Assembly (NCBI GenBank): GCA_947683625.1
Contig: CANTUR010000049.1
Location: 9,836,501 to 9,900,500, forward strand
Direction of reading: 5' to 3'
From: Mallotus nudiflorus
Lineage: Eukaryota; Streptophyta; Magnoliopsida; Malpighiales; Euphorbiaceae
Length of the DNA stretch: 64,000 nucleotides
Positions 12,291-23,290 of this stretch are shown in pieces. The translations under genes and the position numbers were made by a program. Position 1 is the stretch's first letter, and each line of letters opens with the position of its first letter. A model generated the notes under the pieces. The model had not been told where the DNA came from. It ran no database searches and was given only the letters and a program-made list of their open reading frames with translations.

Positions 12291-12914
12291 GAAACATGTC
12301 TAAATTATGTTAAGTCCTCTCACATGTTAAAACCAATTCTACAAAATTTTGTTTTGAAATTGATAATTTTGTTTAATTTGTATACAAAATGTTCTATAAT
12401 TGCATGCATAAATATGTTAATTTATTAATGGAAATATATTTGTTGCAAAGTTAAAGATAGAAGAGAAATTTACCTCATTACCAGCCTAAGAGCATCTGTG
12501 AAGGTGCAAGCAAGTCAAAGGGAGCACCTTTTCCCCTTCATTAAGCCCCAAATTGTTTTGAGGGAAACACAGTTCAGATATGATCATATCTAACTATCTA
12601 GAACTGCTCCCACATAGCCTGCATCCTAGGTGAGCCATAGGATCAAATGAATCCCAAATTGGATATTAGATGAAAGAATAACTGAAGAACTAAGATTTCA
12701 AAATCAAGAGAAAGGAAAAGAAAAGAAAAGAGAATGAAAGAGATAGGAAATGAATTGACAAAAGCAAGGTATATATTAAGGTGGCAAACATCCACTTTAG
12801 TCCCATAACTTCAGTTGCATTTAAGTCCAAAGCTTTTCTTGTAATTTAGTCCTAAATTGCAAAGCTACATTGATTTGATAATTCCTTGAATTATTAAATT
12901 TTCAAAATAAAAGA

Positions 12915-13858
12915 AATTAGATTATAGGACCAAGTGTAGTTAGCATTGTATGATCGAGTGTATAGGCATTGTACAACTGAGTGCAATGCATCTTTTCAAA
13001 TTAGACTATACGACCAAGTGTAGTCAGTATTGTACAACCGAGTGCAATGTATCTTTTCAAATTAGACTATACAACTGAGTGTAGTCGGTATTGTATGACC
13101 GAGCATAATGTATCTTTTCAAATCATACTATATAACCGAGTGTAGTGGAATTGTACGATTAAGTGCAATGTATCATTTCAAATCAGACTATAAGATCGAA
13201 TGCAGTCGGCATTATATGATCAAGTGCAATGTGTTTTTTCAAATCAGACTATACGATTGATTTTAGTCAGCATTGTACGACTGAGTGCAATGTATCATTT
13301 TAAATCAAACTACGATCAAGTGTTATTGACATTATATGACTAAGTGCAATGTATCATTTGAAATCATACTATACGACTGAGTGTAGTCAACATTCTACTA
13401 TTGAGTGCAATGTATGATTTCAAATCATACTATACGACGGAGTGTAGTTGACATTGTATGACCGAATGGCAATGTATCATTTCAAATCAAACTATATGAC
13501 CGAGTGTAGTCAACATTGTACAACTGAGTGCAATGAATCATTTCAAATCATACTATACAACTAAGTGTAGTTAGAATTATATGACCGAGTGTAATGTATC
13601 ATTTCAAATCAGACTATATAACTGAGTGTAGTCAACATTGTATGACTGAGTACAATGTATCTATTCAAATCAGACTATACAACCGAGTGTAGTTGACATT
13701 ATACAATCGAGTGCAATACGTCATTTCAAATTAGACTATACAACTAAGTGTAGTTGACATTGTTCGACTGAGTACAATGCATCCTTCCAATTCATACTAT
13801 ATGACTGAGTATAGTCAACATTGTACGACCAAGTGTGATGTATCCATCTAAATCAATG
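12915..13858. repeat. Tandem array of about 60-bp units (15 to 16 copies)
   Basis: The unit runs approximately from ACTATACGACCGAGTGTAGT through a second copy of ACGACCGAGTG to CAATGTATCATTTCAAATCA. Each unit therefore holds two copies of the 11-bp motif, and the copies differ by scattered substitutions. The array lies between antisense PMD remnant 1 and a polypurine tract at 14,043, in the 3' untranslated region of a Tat-type element. Such regions are known to breed satellite-like repeats in this lineage. Confidence 0.9.
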
Positions 13859-14042
13859 TTATACATATGAGCATAGTGCTTCCTCAGGTGTTTCCAGTTT
13901 ATGCCTGGTGTTGTCTGGCAACACGAGCATTTATTGTGAACCAACAATCAAAGTCTCAAGAAGCACAGGTAAGTACCCAAACTTTTTTCAAAAGAAATTA
14001 TGTGTTTAGTTGCTTTGCTGCAATTTGTCAAGTAAACAATGA

Positions 14043-14052
14043 TAAAGAGGGG
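14043..14052 (+). other. Polypurine tract of Tat-type element 1
   Basis: TAAAGAGGGG is followed by CAAC and then the LTR start. The same GGGG-CAAC layout precedes the second LTR at 21,058. It would prime plus-strand DNA synthesis. Confidence 0.6.
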
Positions 14053-14056
14053 CAAC

Positions 14057-14545
14057 TTTAAACACCTAAGTTCAGGATAATAAAATATGGATGAGACAAA
14101 GGACTCCAATGATGAAAATGTTATAAGTAGGTCTTCAACACTTGAAGTTCAAAACCTCAAAAGTTTGAATACATTTTCAAAAAGAGTTTCATTATTTTTT
14201 GAGGACTTAATTGTAATACCGTTTTAAGACCTAATTGAAAATTTTAATTTCTTTTAGGGGTCTTTTTGTAATTAAAAGTTAAAAAATCGAAATTACATAA
14301 TTGTAATTGGAATTACGTAATCCAGATCGGAATTACATAATTTCAGTCGAAATTACATTTTTTCATCTATTTTTTTATTTTTTTATAGAAAATAAAAAAT
14401 ATTTTCTTGATTTTTTATTGGTTTAAAAATTTTCTTAAATTTATTTTAGGATTTATCTACTCTTCAAGAAATAAAGTCATTTAAAAATTAGAACTCTTGG
14501 TATGTAGAATTTAGGGTTTTTGTTTTTCTCCCTATAAAAGAAGAG
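14057..14545 (+). mobile_element. 5' part of a Ty3 LTR, LTR1
   Basis: Starts TTTAAACACCTAAG after the polypurine tract. Its reverse complement matches 47,340-47,813, which starts TGTAAGCACC, including the block CTCCAATGATGAAAAT. The first bases have drifted from the expected TG. Beyond about 14,545 the match flips orientation, so the LTR is rearranged. Confidence 0.65.
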
Positions 14546-15085
14546 CCTAAAGATTTCTATAACCATTAATTTTAATTAATTACCCAATTAAAATCCTAAT
14601 TTTATTAACCGATTAATTAAAATTAAACACATAAGAGCACACACCAAATTTCATTATATCAACTATTGGGGTTATTACAATGTACTAATGAGAAATAATA
14701 AAAAAGAAAAGAAAATAAATGTAACATAAAATAAATATAAAAAATAAAAGAATGATAAACAAACTAAATAAAAATCCTAGAAATTCGGTTTAGGTACATG
14801 TTTCCATCCTTAGCATTCCATGGATCTTCATAGATTTAATTCTCCAAATATGATCATTATATGATCTCCTCCATAGTCACCATCATAAAAGGGTAAAACA
14901 ATGATTAGTGAATAAAATTATAATAAAAAAATTAGGTAAAATTGAAATTTAAAAATCATAATCATAATAAAAGAAGAAAATAAAAGAAAGTAGGGAGAAG
15001 ATAATGCTTATGGATGCTTATAGTTGGCTCCTTAGAGTAGTAAAATCACCATTTATTTGTTGAATATATCTTCAAAAACTTGTTA
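14546..15085 (-). mobile_element. Inverted internal segment of the same LTR family
   Basis: Matches 46,590-47,190 in the same orientation on the plus strand (for example GGATTTCTATAACC-like start, ACCCAATTAAAATCC, CATTCCATGGATC, then TTGGCTCCTTAGAG). The preceding block at 14,057-14,545 matches that locus in the opposite orientation. A breakpoint near 14,545 with in-place inversion of the distal LTR part explains this most simply. Confidence 0.55.
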
Positions 15086-15189
15086 TTTTCTCCTAAAGAA
15101 AAAACATCTTGCTCCTTGCCTCCAGTATTTTTCATTACATGACCATGGTTCTTACCATCCTCTCTAAGCTCACTCCTTAAGATCAGCCA

Positions 15190-15320
15190 CTATTATATAG
15201 CAAAAAAAAGCCCAGCTAGGTGTGAAAAACTCTAAAAGGAGACACCTTAGGCAAAAAATGGAAGAAAAAGAAAACCTAGTTAAGTGCAAAAAGCTCTAAA
15301 AGGAGATGCCTTAAGCAAAA
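15190..15320 (+). repeat. Post-pol spacer repeats of a second Tat-type element
   Basis: Two copies of a unit of about 55 bp containing CTCTAAAAGGAGA and CTTA-GGC/AGC-AAAAA are seen. It is like the spacer that follows integrase copy B at 7,960. This suggests that a second element, lacking its pol, begins here and runs to the LTR at 21,058. Confidence 0.45.
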
Positions 15321-15539
15321 AAGGAAAAAAGGTAGATAATAGTAATGAAAAACATCATCATCAATGATACACAGCATAAAGCATATACAATCATCATCGT
15401 ACAAGCATCATACAACTTGCGAGACAAATGCCTAGATACAACACCCAAAGTCGATAACCTTGAGAAAATAATATGACAAAGCAAACCACATGCCAAAAGT
15501 CCTACATTTATCTTATAAAACAACTACATCGGTTGTGGC

Positions 15540-18136
15540 TGCCATCAAAAGTAAGCAATGACCCTGCTCAAGCATCACCCTCATAGATCCTAACTCTTCA
15601 CCAATCATTGCAAAGGATGATAGTCATAACTCCAGCTCATTGATGCATTCATGATAAGCTACACGCTCTCACTCCCATTCACGACTAGGAAGATGGTGCT
15701 CAACCTACATTACACATTGCATATCATACACTCATACATAAAAAATGTGCATAAAATAAATAGGTACAATAAAAAAGACATACCCACTGAGTGGTAGCAA
15801 ACTCCAAAAAGCATTGTTGCGCACTCCCAGCAACAGTATACTAGTACTAACTAGAGGAGATAGGAATCTACAAAAGCTAGCAAATAAGTCAACCACCACT
15901 TACTAAATAAATGAAACACAAGTAAGAATAAGAGAAGAACACGAACATGGGTAGCATCAGCAGGAGCAACACCCAACTGAGGAAATCCAAGTCTAGGCAA
16001 ATCGAAGCTCACTGATTTACCAAGGATATCTATCCCAAGCAAAGATAAAGACAGATGAACCATCAAATCCCCAAGGATAGTGCTACTAGAAGCCATACCA
16101 CTAGCATGAGCAGTCACCTTAGTACGGAGCATGCCTGCATCCTCCTTAAAGCAGGATCTAGATCTCCTTCGGCATCGCTGCATATAAGTTCTCATAACTC
16201 ATGTCAATTATAGTCTATTACTAATAAATTTTGCTATATGCTTGCACCTAAATAGGAATAAAAAGCTTACCATATCAGAAGAAGCAACTCTCAATGACCC
16301 GTGTGGTGGCCTAATCCTCGAACCTGAGGGATGAGATGCATTTGCTTGAGAAGGTAAAGGTGAAGGAAAAGTGTCATTAGCTATGGCATTAATCACCTAA
16401 GGGATCAATACATCAACCTAAGGCAAACCCACACTCTCTAAAAGGCTCTCAAAAGGGAATCCTGTTATAATAGCGATGAGATCATCACCGTAAAGCTCAT
16501 GGCCCTATAACATGTCACTAAGGGGAGGGATGGAAACTCTCCTTATGTATAGGCCATCCCACTAACAATGGACTTAGTTGCCTAAATTCCACACCCTACT
16601 GACAAAGCCAGAGAGCAACACTTGTCTCTTTATTAGTTGCCATGCAGCCACCATCTCTTTCGTCCAGTGAGATCTCGCCACCCACCAACAAAGAAAGATC
16701 TACCCAAAAGGAAACAATAAACAAATGATCCTTAAGAAAGGAATAACTAAAACAACAGGAATCAGACATACCTAATTAGGGGATAGCTTCCTCATATGGT
16801 CTTGAGCTATTGTGTAATCCTCAATCAAATCAGTAGTCTTCCTGATCCAATAAGAATAACAAGGAAAGCCATCCTCTTAGAAATGCTCGATAGATGGGTG
16901 AGGGAGAATCCCAAACTCATATGCCTAGATCTATTAAAATTAAAGGGTCATAAATAACAAACCAAAAGCAAAAGAACATATAGTAGAACTCCTACTTACA
17001 TCCAGTATAAACAAACATCCACAGATCCTCGAGCCACCCTAGCATGCTGTGTCAAGGCCTGAGTACATATGAGCAAAGGCAATAGTGCCCCAGTAATAGC
17101 CCAGTAAGCCATCCAAGTCTCTCAAGATAGGCAATAATCACAGATCACCTGTACGGAAGATAACAGTACTTAGCAAATAAAATAAAAAGCAGTGAGCTAG
17201 CTGCTCTGCTAAAACAAGACCATCATCACACAAAGCCCACACAAAAGAAACAAACTCCATGTATCAAGTGAAATACAAGCAACCAAACTTTATAGGTGTG
17301 ACTACCCCAAGCAAATCCATTATGAGGTGCCTCCTCTCCACAACAGTGGAACACTCCTCATCACTAAAAGGAATGGGCCCTCTAGAAAATCTTAAGCCCG
17401 TGATGATGGCAATATCTAAAGGGATAATAGTCATCTCCCCAATAAGCAAATAGAAAGTATATGTTATGTTCATCCATCGCTTTATCAATGCATACATGGC
17501 AATCTGACTCGACGTATACAAGTCATATGACAATGCAGTAATTATACCATCAAAGCCCTTCCCAGCAACCATCTACTTTACATACATCAGGAGACCCTAA
17601 TAGTACATGGTGACCCTATTGAAACTAACAAGCAGCATAGTAATATACCTACAAGGCTACAAATAATAAGTACATTATCAAACATTTGCATAGTTACTAA
17701 ATACAAACATAGTTCTCTCTATCACTCAATAAGATCAAAACAGTAAAAAAGGCTAAAATGAAAAGCATCACGACAAACAGACAATCATAAAAGGAAAATA
17801 AAGCAAGAGCTATCAGCATCAACATTCACAATAAAGCTAGATAGATAGTTATGGCAAGAGCTATAGCTACAGTAACCTCATACAACAAAATAAATAAGGC
17901 AAATAGGGACCTACCTCATTATAATGACACACCTAAGCATGAGTCTCCAAGCTATGAACAATCAAGATCATATCTCCTCGAGAAAGCCTAGATGGCTAAG
18001 AACTCTAAGCACCAAATATGCTAGTCCCTTCAGTGGACGTCCTAGCTCTAACAGCCTCTACAAAGTCACCCTTAAGATCAACATTAACATCAATAAAAAT
18101 GTCCTTTAAACCCTCAGCAATGTTAGGGAACTCCAT
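15540..18136 (-). pseudogene. Antisense plant-mobile-domain (PMD) gene remnant 2
   Basis: A second, diverged PMD-type multi-exon gene on the minus strand. An ATG at 18,136 opens MEFPNIAEGLKDIF, and the candidate first exon ends near 17,910 at AATGAG followed by GTAGGT, the same donor context as remnant 1. The PMD exon (17,572-17,264) has GFDGIITAL, ALIKRWMNITYTFY and GEMTIIPLDIAIITGLRF. Downstream pieces keep LLPILRDLDGLLGYYWG and FAHMYSGLD (17,150-17,030). A charged C-terminal helix with REWERERVAYHECINELE lies near 15,600-15,700. In-frame stops break the first exon and later pieces. I infer it belonged to the 3' region of a Tat element. Confidence 0.7.
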
Positions 18137-18299
18137 TTTATGTAGAAGAAAATGGAAGTACTTAAGGCAAAAATAGAGCGGATAGCACCCGAAACACAAA
18201 AGGGGTCAAGAAAAGTCAGAAAACACTTAAAGAAGTCCAGATAAAGCCTCCCAAGACTCCAAAAATAGTCATTTAAATAAGTTCAAAGGGGAGAAGTGT

Positions 18300-18400
18300 G
18301 TGACCACACGCCAGGTGCATGACCACGTGCACAAGCATGTGACCACATGCACAAGCATATGATCACGCACCCCCCATGCACAGTCACACACACTTCCTCC
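18300..18400. repeat. Short imperfect repeats rich in CATGTGACCACATGC
   Basis: About five staggered copies of TGACCACRYGCACAAGCAT-like sequence are more GC-rich than the surroundings. A similar motif family appears inside LTR2 at 21,640-21,740. Function not known. Confidence 0.45.
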
Positions 18401-18654
18401 TTCCATGGGCTCTTCTGTGGTTTTATGTGCACTTTAAGACTTTGCACACTTACTTCTACAGTCCTAAAACTTCCATTTAAGCATAAAATATGCATCAAAC
18501 TCACATAAAAGTACATTGATATAGACTCCATCTATCTAAAAACACTACGTGTGCACCACTTTCTTTAGAAAACTTAGCATCTTACAAAAGAATAAGAGCA
18601 AGGAAAATTCACTGTAAGGATATCTTACTCTAAATCACCAAAAAAAATCCTCAA

Positions 18655-18765
18655 CATGACAAATCACTATATCATTACTGTATCATCATTGTATCATTAC
18701 TGCTTCATCATTGTATCACTATTACATCATCACTGCATCATCACTACTACCTCATTCATTACTTA
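18655..18765. repeat. Short tandem repeats of about 18-20 bp (TATCATTACTGTATCATCA type)
   Basis: About six degenerate units of ATCATTACTGTATCATC. This is the first of three different arrays lying in series before the second polypurine tract. Confidence 0.6.
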
Positions 18766-18930
18766 GAAGCGCCCACATTGCTTAGAAGCACTCTCACAAT
18801 GCTTAGAAGCACCCTCACATCGCTTAGAAGCACTCACTTTCACATTGCTTAAAAGCACTTACACTCATTACTTAGGAGCATTCACATTGCTTAAGAGCAT
18901 CCACACTGCTCAGGAGCATTCTTATTTTCT
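18766..18930. repeat. Tandem array of about 24-bp units (CATTGCTTAGAAGCACTC type)
   Basis: About seven units with the core GCTTAGAAGCAC, drifting to GCTTAAGAGCATC toward the right. It directly adjoins the next array, whose first unit contains ACATGACACCTAAG. Confidence 0.75.
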
Positions 18931-18934
18931 TAAT

Positions 18935-20830
18935 AGCATGTTCATTCACATGACACCTAAGTGTTGACCATTTGCATGGTCAAACTCCTAATTTTGGACT
19001 TTGACAAAAAATTTTATACTAATAATTTAAATTAAGTGTGTAGGGAATTATATACCAAACATATACCAAGCATATACACTTTTGGGTGAATAGTGGCTTT
19101 TCGGGCTATTTGAACCTCTAAGATTAAAGAAGACTTTTAACATATTTAGAACTCTTAAATGAGAAAATGAGCTTCTTCACTTTTGAAGTATAAACCTTAA
19201 TCTTTCCAAATTTTACTTGATCATCAAAATCCAAGTTCATTTTGGTATGAAAATCTTCAGTCGAAGTCAGCATATGCAGCTTGCATTTCAGTTTGCATAA
19301 CTCTTGGTAATTCAGCAATATCTTGAGCTACAGATGTTCAAATGAGGTGATTCAAAGTTTTACGGAAATATAAGACAATTATATACAACTTTTACGAAGA
19401 AAATTTTGGTTGAATCTATCATCTTCAATCCCGTTAACGAGCATCTTTACAAGTGATCATGAGCAGTCCGTCAAAGGAGCATTTAGAGCACATTTTTGCG
19501 AAAAGATGGCAGTGCTCCTCATGAGCTGGTGGATCATGACCTGCTCGTGAGCACACCTCTAATAGCATTCCAATGGGAATTTTTTAAGGCAACGGCTATA
19601 TTTTCACCCCTCACGAGTATTGTTCACTCGTGAGGCACTCGTGAGCAGCCCTTGAGTTGCCATAAGTTCAAGAATTGATTCAAAATCAATTCTAAATGTT
19701 GGAGACATGATTGATACATCCAAAAACTAAATTTTTGAGTTTTTTTCTATATAAACACAACTTAGAATTCAATTGAAAAAAGAAAACTTGTGCATCATTC
19801 ATCATTTTCTTAAACATTCAATTGAGCTCTAAAACTTTCTTTCAATAAAAATCTTTGTGTATAACTCTTATGAGAGTTGGTGAGTGAATAGAATAGATAT
19901 TCTTATTCTTCTATTTTCTGGGTTTAGAAAATAGGAAGTGAGATTCTATTCTAAAGGAATTGGTTTAAGTGTTTAGCCATTAAAACATTTGGGAATTTGG
20001 TTTTTGAGTGAGCCTTGAAAACTCGAGATTGTAAGGTTGTAAGAGTGAGCCATAAAAATCTTGTGTATTCTCAATCTTGTTAATAAGATTGTAGGTGATT
20101 AAAAAATCCTAACTTGGGGATAAGTTAGGTGGAGACGTAGGATTTTTTGAGAATCTGAACTCCTTAAATATTTGTGTTTATCATTCTTCCTTCTCTACTC
20201 TTACTCACTTCTTGTAAATAATTCCTTTAAATTCCCATTTTTTTTCAACAGTCCTATTCACCCCCCCCCCTCTAGGACTCTTTCACTAAGAAGGTTATAG
20301 TTGCATGTTCATTTGTGTGAAACCTAAGAAGGTTATAGTCACATGTTCATTTGTGTGACCCCTAAGAAGGTTATAGTCGCATGTTCATTTCCGAGACACC
20401 TAAGAAGGTTATAATTGCATGTTCATTTACATGACACCTAAGAAGGTTATAATTGCATGTTCATTTGCATGACACCTAAGAAGGTTATAATCATATGTTC
20501 ATTCTTATGACACCTAAGAAGGTTATAGTCACATGATCATTTGCGTGACACTTAAGAAGGTTATAGTCACCTATTCATTTGCATGACACTTAAGAAGGTT
20601 ACAATCACATGTTCATTCATGTGACACCTAAGAAGGTTATAGTCCTATGTTCATTTTGAGTGACACCTGAGAAGGTTATAGTCACATCCACATTTTGCTT
20701 AGTAGCATGTTCATTTGCTTAACACCTAGAATGGTTATGATCGCATCTACATTTTCCTTAGTAGTATCCTTAATTATGTGACACCTAGAAAGGTTATAGT
20801 CGCATAAGTCCTAGTGCACTTTGCATGAAT
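18935..20830. repeat. Tandem array of about 38-bp units, split by a solo LTR
   Basis: The unit is approximately AAGAAGGTTATAGTCACATG followed by TTCATTTGTGTGACACCT. One partial unit lies left of the solo LTR (to 18,961) and about thirteen lie to its right (20,286 to about 20,830), with the last ones more diverged. The array ends shortly before the polypurine tract at 21,043, so it lies in the 3' untranslated region of the second Tat-type element. Confidence 0.88.
18962..20285 (+). mobile_element. Solo LTR of a copia (Sirevirus-type) element
   Basis: Begins TGTTGACCATTTGC and ends GGACTCTTTCA, 1,324 bp, with TG and CA termini. It is flanked by a perfect 5-bp duplication CTAAG (18,957-18,961 and 20,286-20,290) taken from the 38-bp array. 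The sequence is homologous to the LTRs of the full element at 52,430-62,596 (for example CTAATTTTGGACTTTGACAA near its start and CCTAACTTGGGGATAAG near its end). It is most simply the product of recombination between two LTRs. Confidence 0.93.
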
Positions 20831-21042
20831 CACAAGCTTGTATATGCCCCAACTAGCACCATGCATGACAACTAAGTCACAGAATAACAATAATAAAACA
20901 TAATAATAGCAGTCAAATCTTAACAAGATGTCTAAAGACAACCCATAGGTAAGTACCTTTCTCCTTGCTAAAACATTTGTTTCATCTTTGCATTTGCTTC
21001 ACATGTATTGACACTAGTGCTAGGTGGCTATGCAACACACAT

Positions 21043-21053
21043 GAAGCAGGGGG
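21043..21053 (+). other. Polypurine tract of Tat-type element 2
   Basis: GAAGCAGGGGG is followed by CAAC and the LTR start at 21,058. The layout matches element 1. Confidence 0.65.
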
Positions 21054-21057
21054 CAAC

Positions 21058-22920
21058 TATCATACCTCAAATTTGACTATCCCCAAAAAGGTCCAATGAT
21101 AAAATGAATCCTCGAGATGACTAGAGTCTACTCATTCATAACACCTTTGAAGTGTGCAACCTTAAAACATCCAACCGACCCCACTAGTGTGCAAAATCGA
21201 TCATCGAGCCATTAAGTTATACTTTGACCTTGTAAAATATGAATTATCATAACAACTAGAGGTTTTATTTTAAGAAAACTCCTTTCAGAATACTTAGCTC
21301 ATTAGGCTAGTATTTCATTAGACCGGTATTTCATTAGATCGAGACCCAACTCTATGAAAAAATAAAAACTAATTTTAACAAAATGAAATTTAGAAACACA
21401 TCCAAAATGCCCCAAAACATCTGAAAGTGGTCCTGGAATGGTCCAACACAACTCGAGTATCAACGCGTATCGCTCAAAAGTGCATGTAAACACCCAGAGG
21501 TATCATGTGCTAAAATCAAAACCAAATTTGGCAAAATAGACTTCAAAAATGCATCCAGAAGACCTAAAAACCCTAGAAACCAACTACAAAATAGCATGTA
21601 TAGAACTCGAGAAGAGTGCATAGAGCATCGAAGTGCTCGTGAAAACACACATGTGCACGCATTACACATGCCAAGAGCGTGACCATGCGCATACTGTGCA
21701 TGGCCACATACACTTGGTGTGGCCATGTGCAAAAATCCCCTTATACACGCATGCCTGTGCCTACACCACCCTATTCTACATATTTTTTCCTATACCCCTC
21801 TACACCCTATTTAAGAGGTAGGATCAAGTGAAGACACACACACACTCAAAAGTCAGTCCAATCAAAGGCATAGGAAATCCCTCTCTGTATAGTTTTTGCT
21901 CTCTTACAACCTTTCCCTTAGGTTGTTAAATCCCTTTTTCCACCAAACCCAACCTCATCTTTGTTAAAGCATGCTTCAAAGGTATACATCTAGCATCATT
22001 CTGCTATCATTTTGAACTTCTCAACAAGGAAAGCTTGATAATCTCTCGAATCTAAAGCTTCAAAGCTCACACAAGCGTAGTCAAGTCTAAGGACCACACA
22101 ATTATTTTAGCACATTTATTTTATCACATTGCATTTTATTTTACTGTCGCCAACATTTAGGAATATTATTGTACTTGTGTGATGAGACTAGAAATCTTGC
22201 ATACTATGTGAATAATATATGCTTTATTATGATCAGTTCACATCATTATTCTATATCCTCTATTTCTGAAATCATGAAATCACATAGTAAAAATCAATAG
22301 TATGAAAAAGTTCATTTCTTGGAATAGAGTCATCATGCTCTCAGTCCAGTGATGACCTCGTGCATCCTTTATATTATCATCATTATCATCATAGCATAAG
22401 TAATCACCATAAGCATGATCATCCTATCATTCATCGAGTAAGCTATGTAAATGATCATGTTATCCTTGCAGATTAACCATATTAGATTTACTTTTCTGCA
22501 ATCTTTTTTTTTTCATGTGTATTTTATCAGGAAAGTGATGTAATAAAATTTTTAACTTTATTATCTTATACTATCTTATTTACTATGCGAATGCTATATG
22601 AACTTTCATTCGAAACTAGGGTTTTACAATAGCTATACATCGAATATCATATAATGAGAAATAGTCAAAAAGTAAATGCAATCCCTCAAACTTGAAAATC
22701 TTTGTTAGGGATAATACTCGCTGAGTGACCCAAAATTATTCCTCTCTTTTCCTGATTTTCTATAAATTGGGTGGCGACTCCATAAAATAAAATATCTCAT
22801 CCCCCAAGACCAATTACTTGTCCTTATTCGATAAAGTTACCATGTCCTTAAAAAATGGAAAGACCCACTATACTATCTAACGAAGTAATAAAAAACCACA
22901 ATAAAAGTGACGGTTGCTCA
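21058..22920 (+). mobile_element. Ty3 Tat-type 3' LTR, LTR2
   Basis: Starts TATCATACCTCAAATTTG, expected TGTCATACC, right after the polypurine tract. A TATA-like CCCTATTTAAGAGG lies near 21,800. Near the distal end is GGGTGGCGACTCC (22,769-22,781), a motif common near the end of Tat-type LTRs in plants and also present in altered form on the minus strand near 45,725. The right end is not sharply defined. By about 22,930 the sequence has changed to copia RNase H. Its start shares no clear similarity with LTR1, so it is a different family. Confidence 0.6.
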
Positions 22921-22929
22921 CACTTAGTT

Positions 22930-23290
22930 TAGTAAAAAAACAAGTCTCAGTTCCCTTGTGTATTATTGTTGGTGGCAATTTGTTATTGTTCATGGGTATT
23001 TTACCAAAAATAAAAACTAATGGAGTATGGCATTAATATTTATCATATTTGAATAAATGTGATAATACAAGTTCTATAAACCTTAGTAAAAATCATATTC
23101 AACACTCTAGAACCAAGCATATTGATATTATACATCATTTCTTTAGAGATTATGTGTAATATGGTGATATCTTACTTTATTTTTTTAACCCTAACAATCA
23201 ACTTACGGATATTTTCACCTAACCTCTTAATAAGGAGAGATTAAATTTTATCAAGCAAGATCTTAGCATGATTGATGGCTCTAGCTTGCA
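22930..23290 (+). pseudogene. Copia RNase H C-terminal remnant
   Basis: The frame from about 23,050 reads CDNTSSINLSKN, then HSRTKHIDI, HHFFRDYV, a stop, and later LTDIFT and PLNKERLNFI. This is the C-terminal part of a Ty1/copia RNase H (the HIDIRHHFLRD and DIFTKPL blocks). It is interrupted by stops and has no upstream pol here, so the element is truncated on its left side by the junction with LTR2. Confidence 0.8.

Larger units (their letters stand above)
8350..12560 (-). pseudogene. Antisense plant-mobile-domain (PMD) gene remnant 1
   Basis: Several minus-strand pieces together look like a decayed multi-exon PMD (aminotransferase-like mobile domain) gene. A candidate first exon ends near 12,480 at AATGAG followed by GTAAAT. 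The main PMD piece (about 12,060-11,628) has the core ALIKSWMDTTHTFH, then VGELTNFPMSFSAITRINFGG. Later pieces lie at 11,054-10,752 (LECSHHHQEYIQ) and 8,854-8,600 (WIDWMKGIVDTEITWINPWW, VSLLGL). Stops between and within pieces make it non-functional. It is antisense to, and downstream of, pol copy B, which is where Tat-lineage elements are known to carry extra antisense ORFs. Exact exon limits are uncertain. Confidence 0.65.

Noticed and set aside
12915..13858. CRISPR-like array
   Set aside because: The units are contiguous, with no unique spacers of constant length, and the sequence is plant nuclear DNA.
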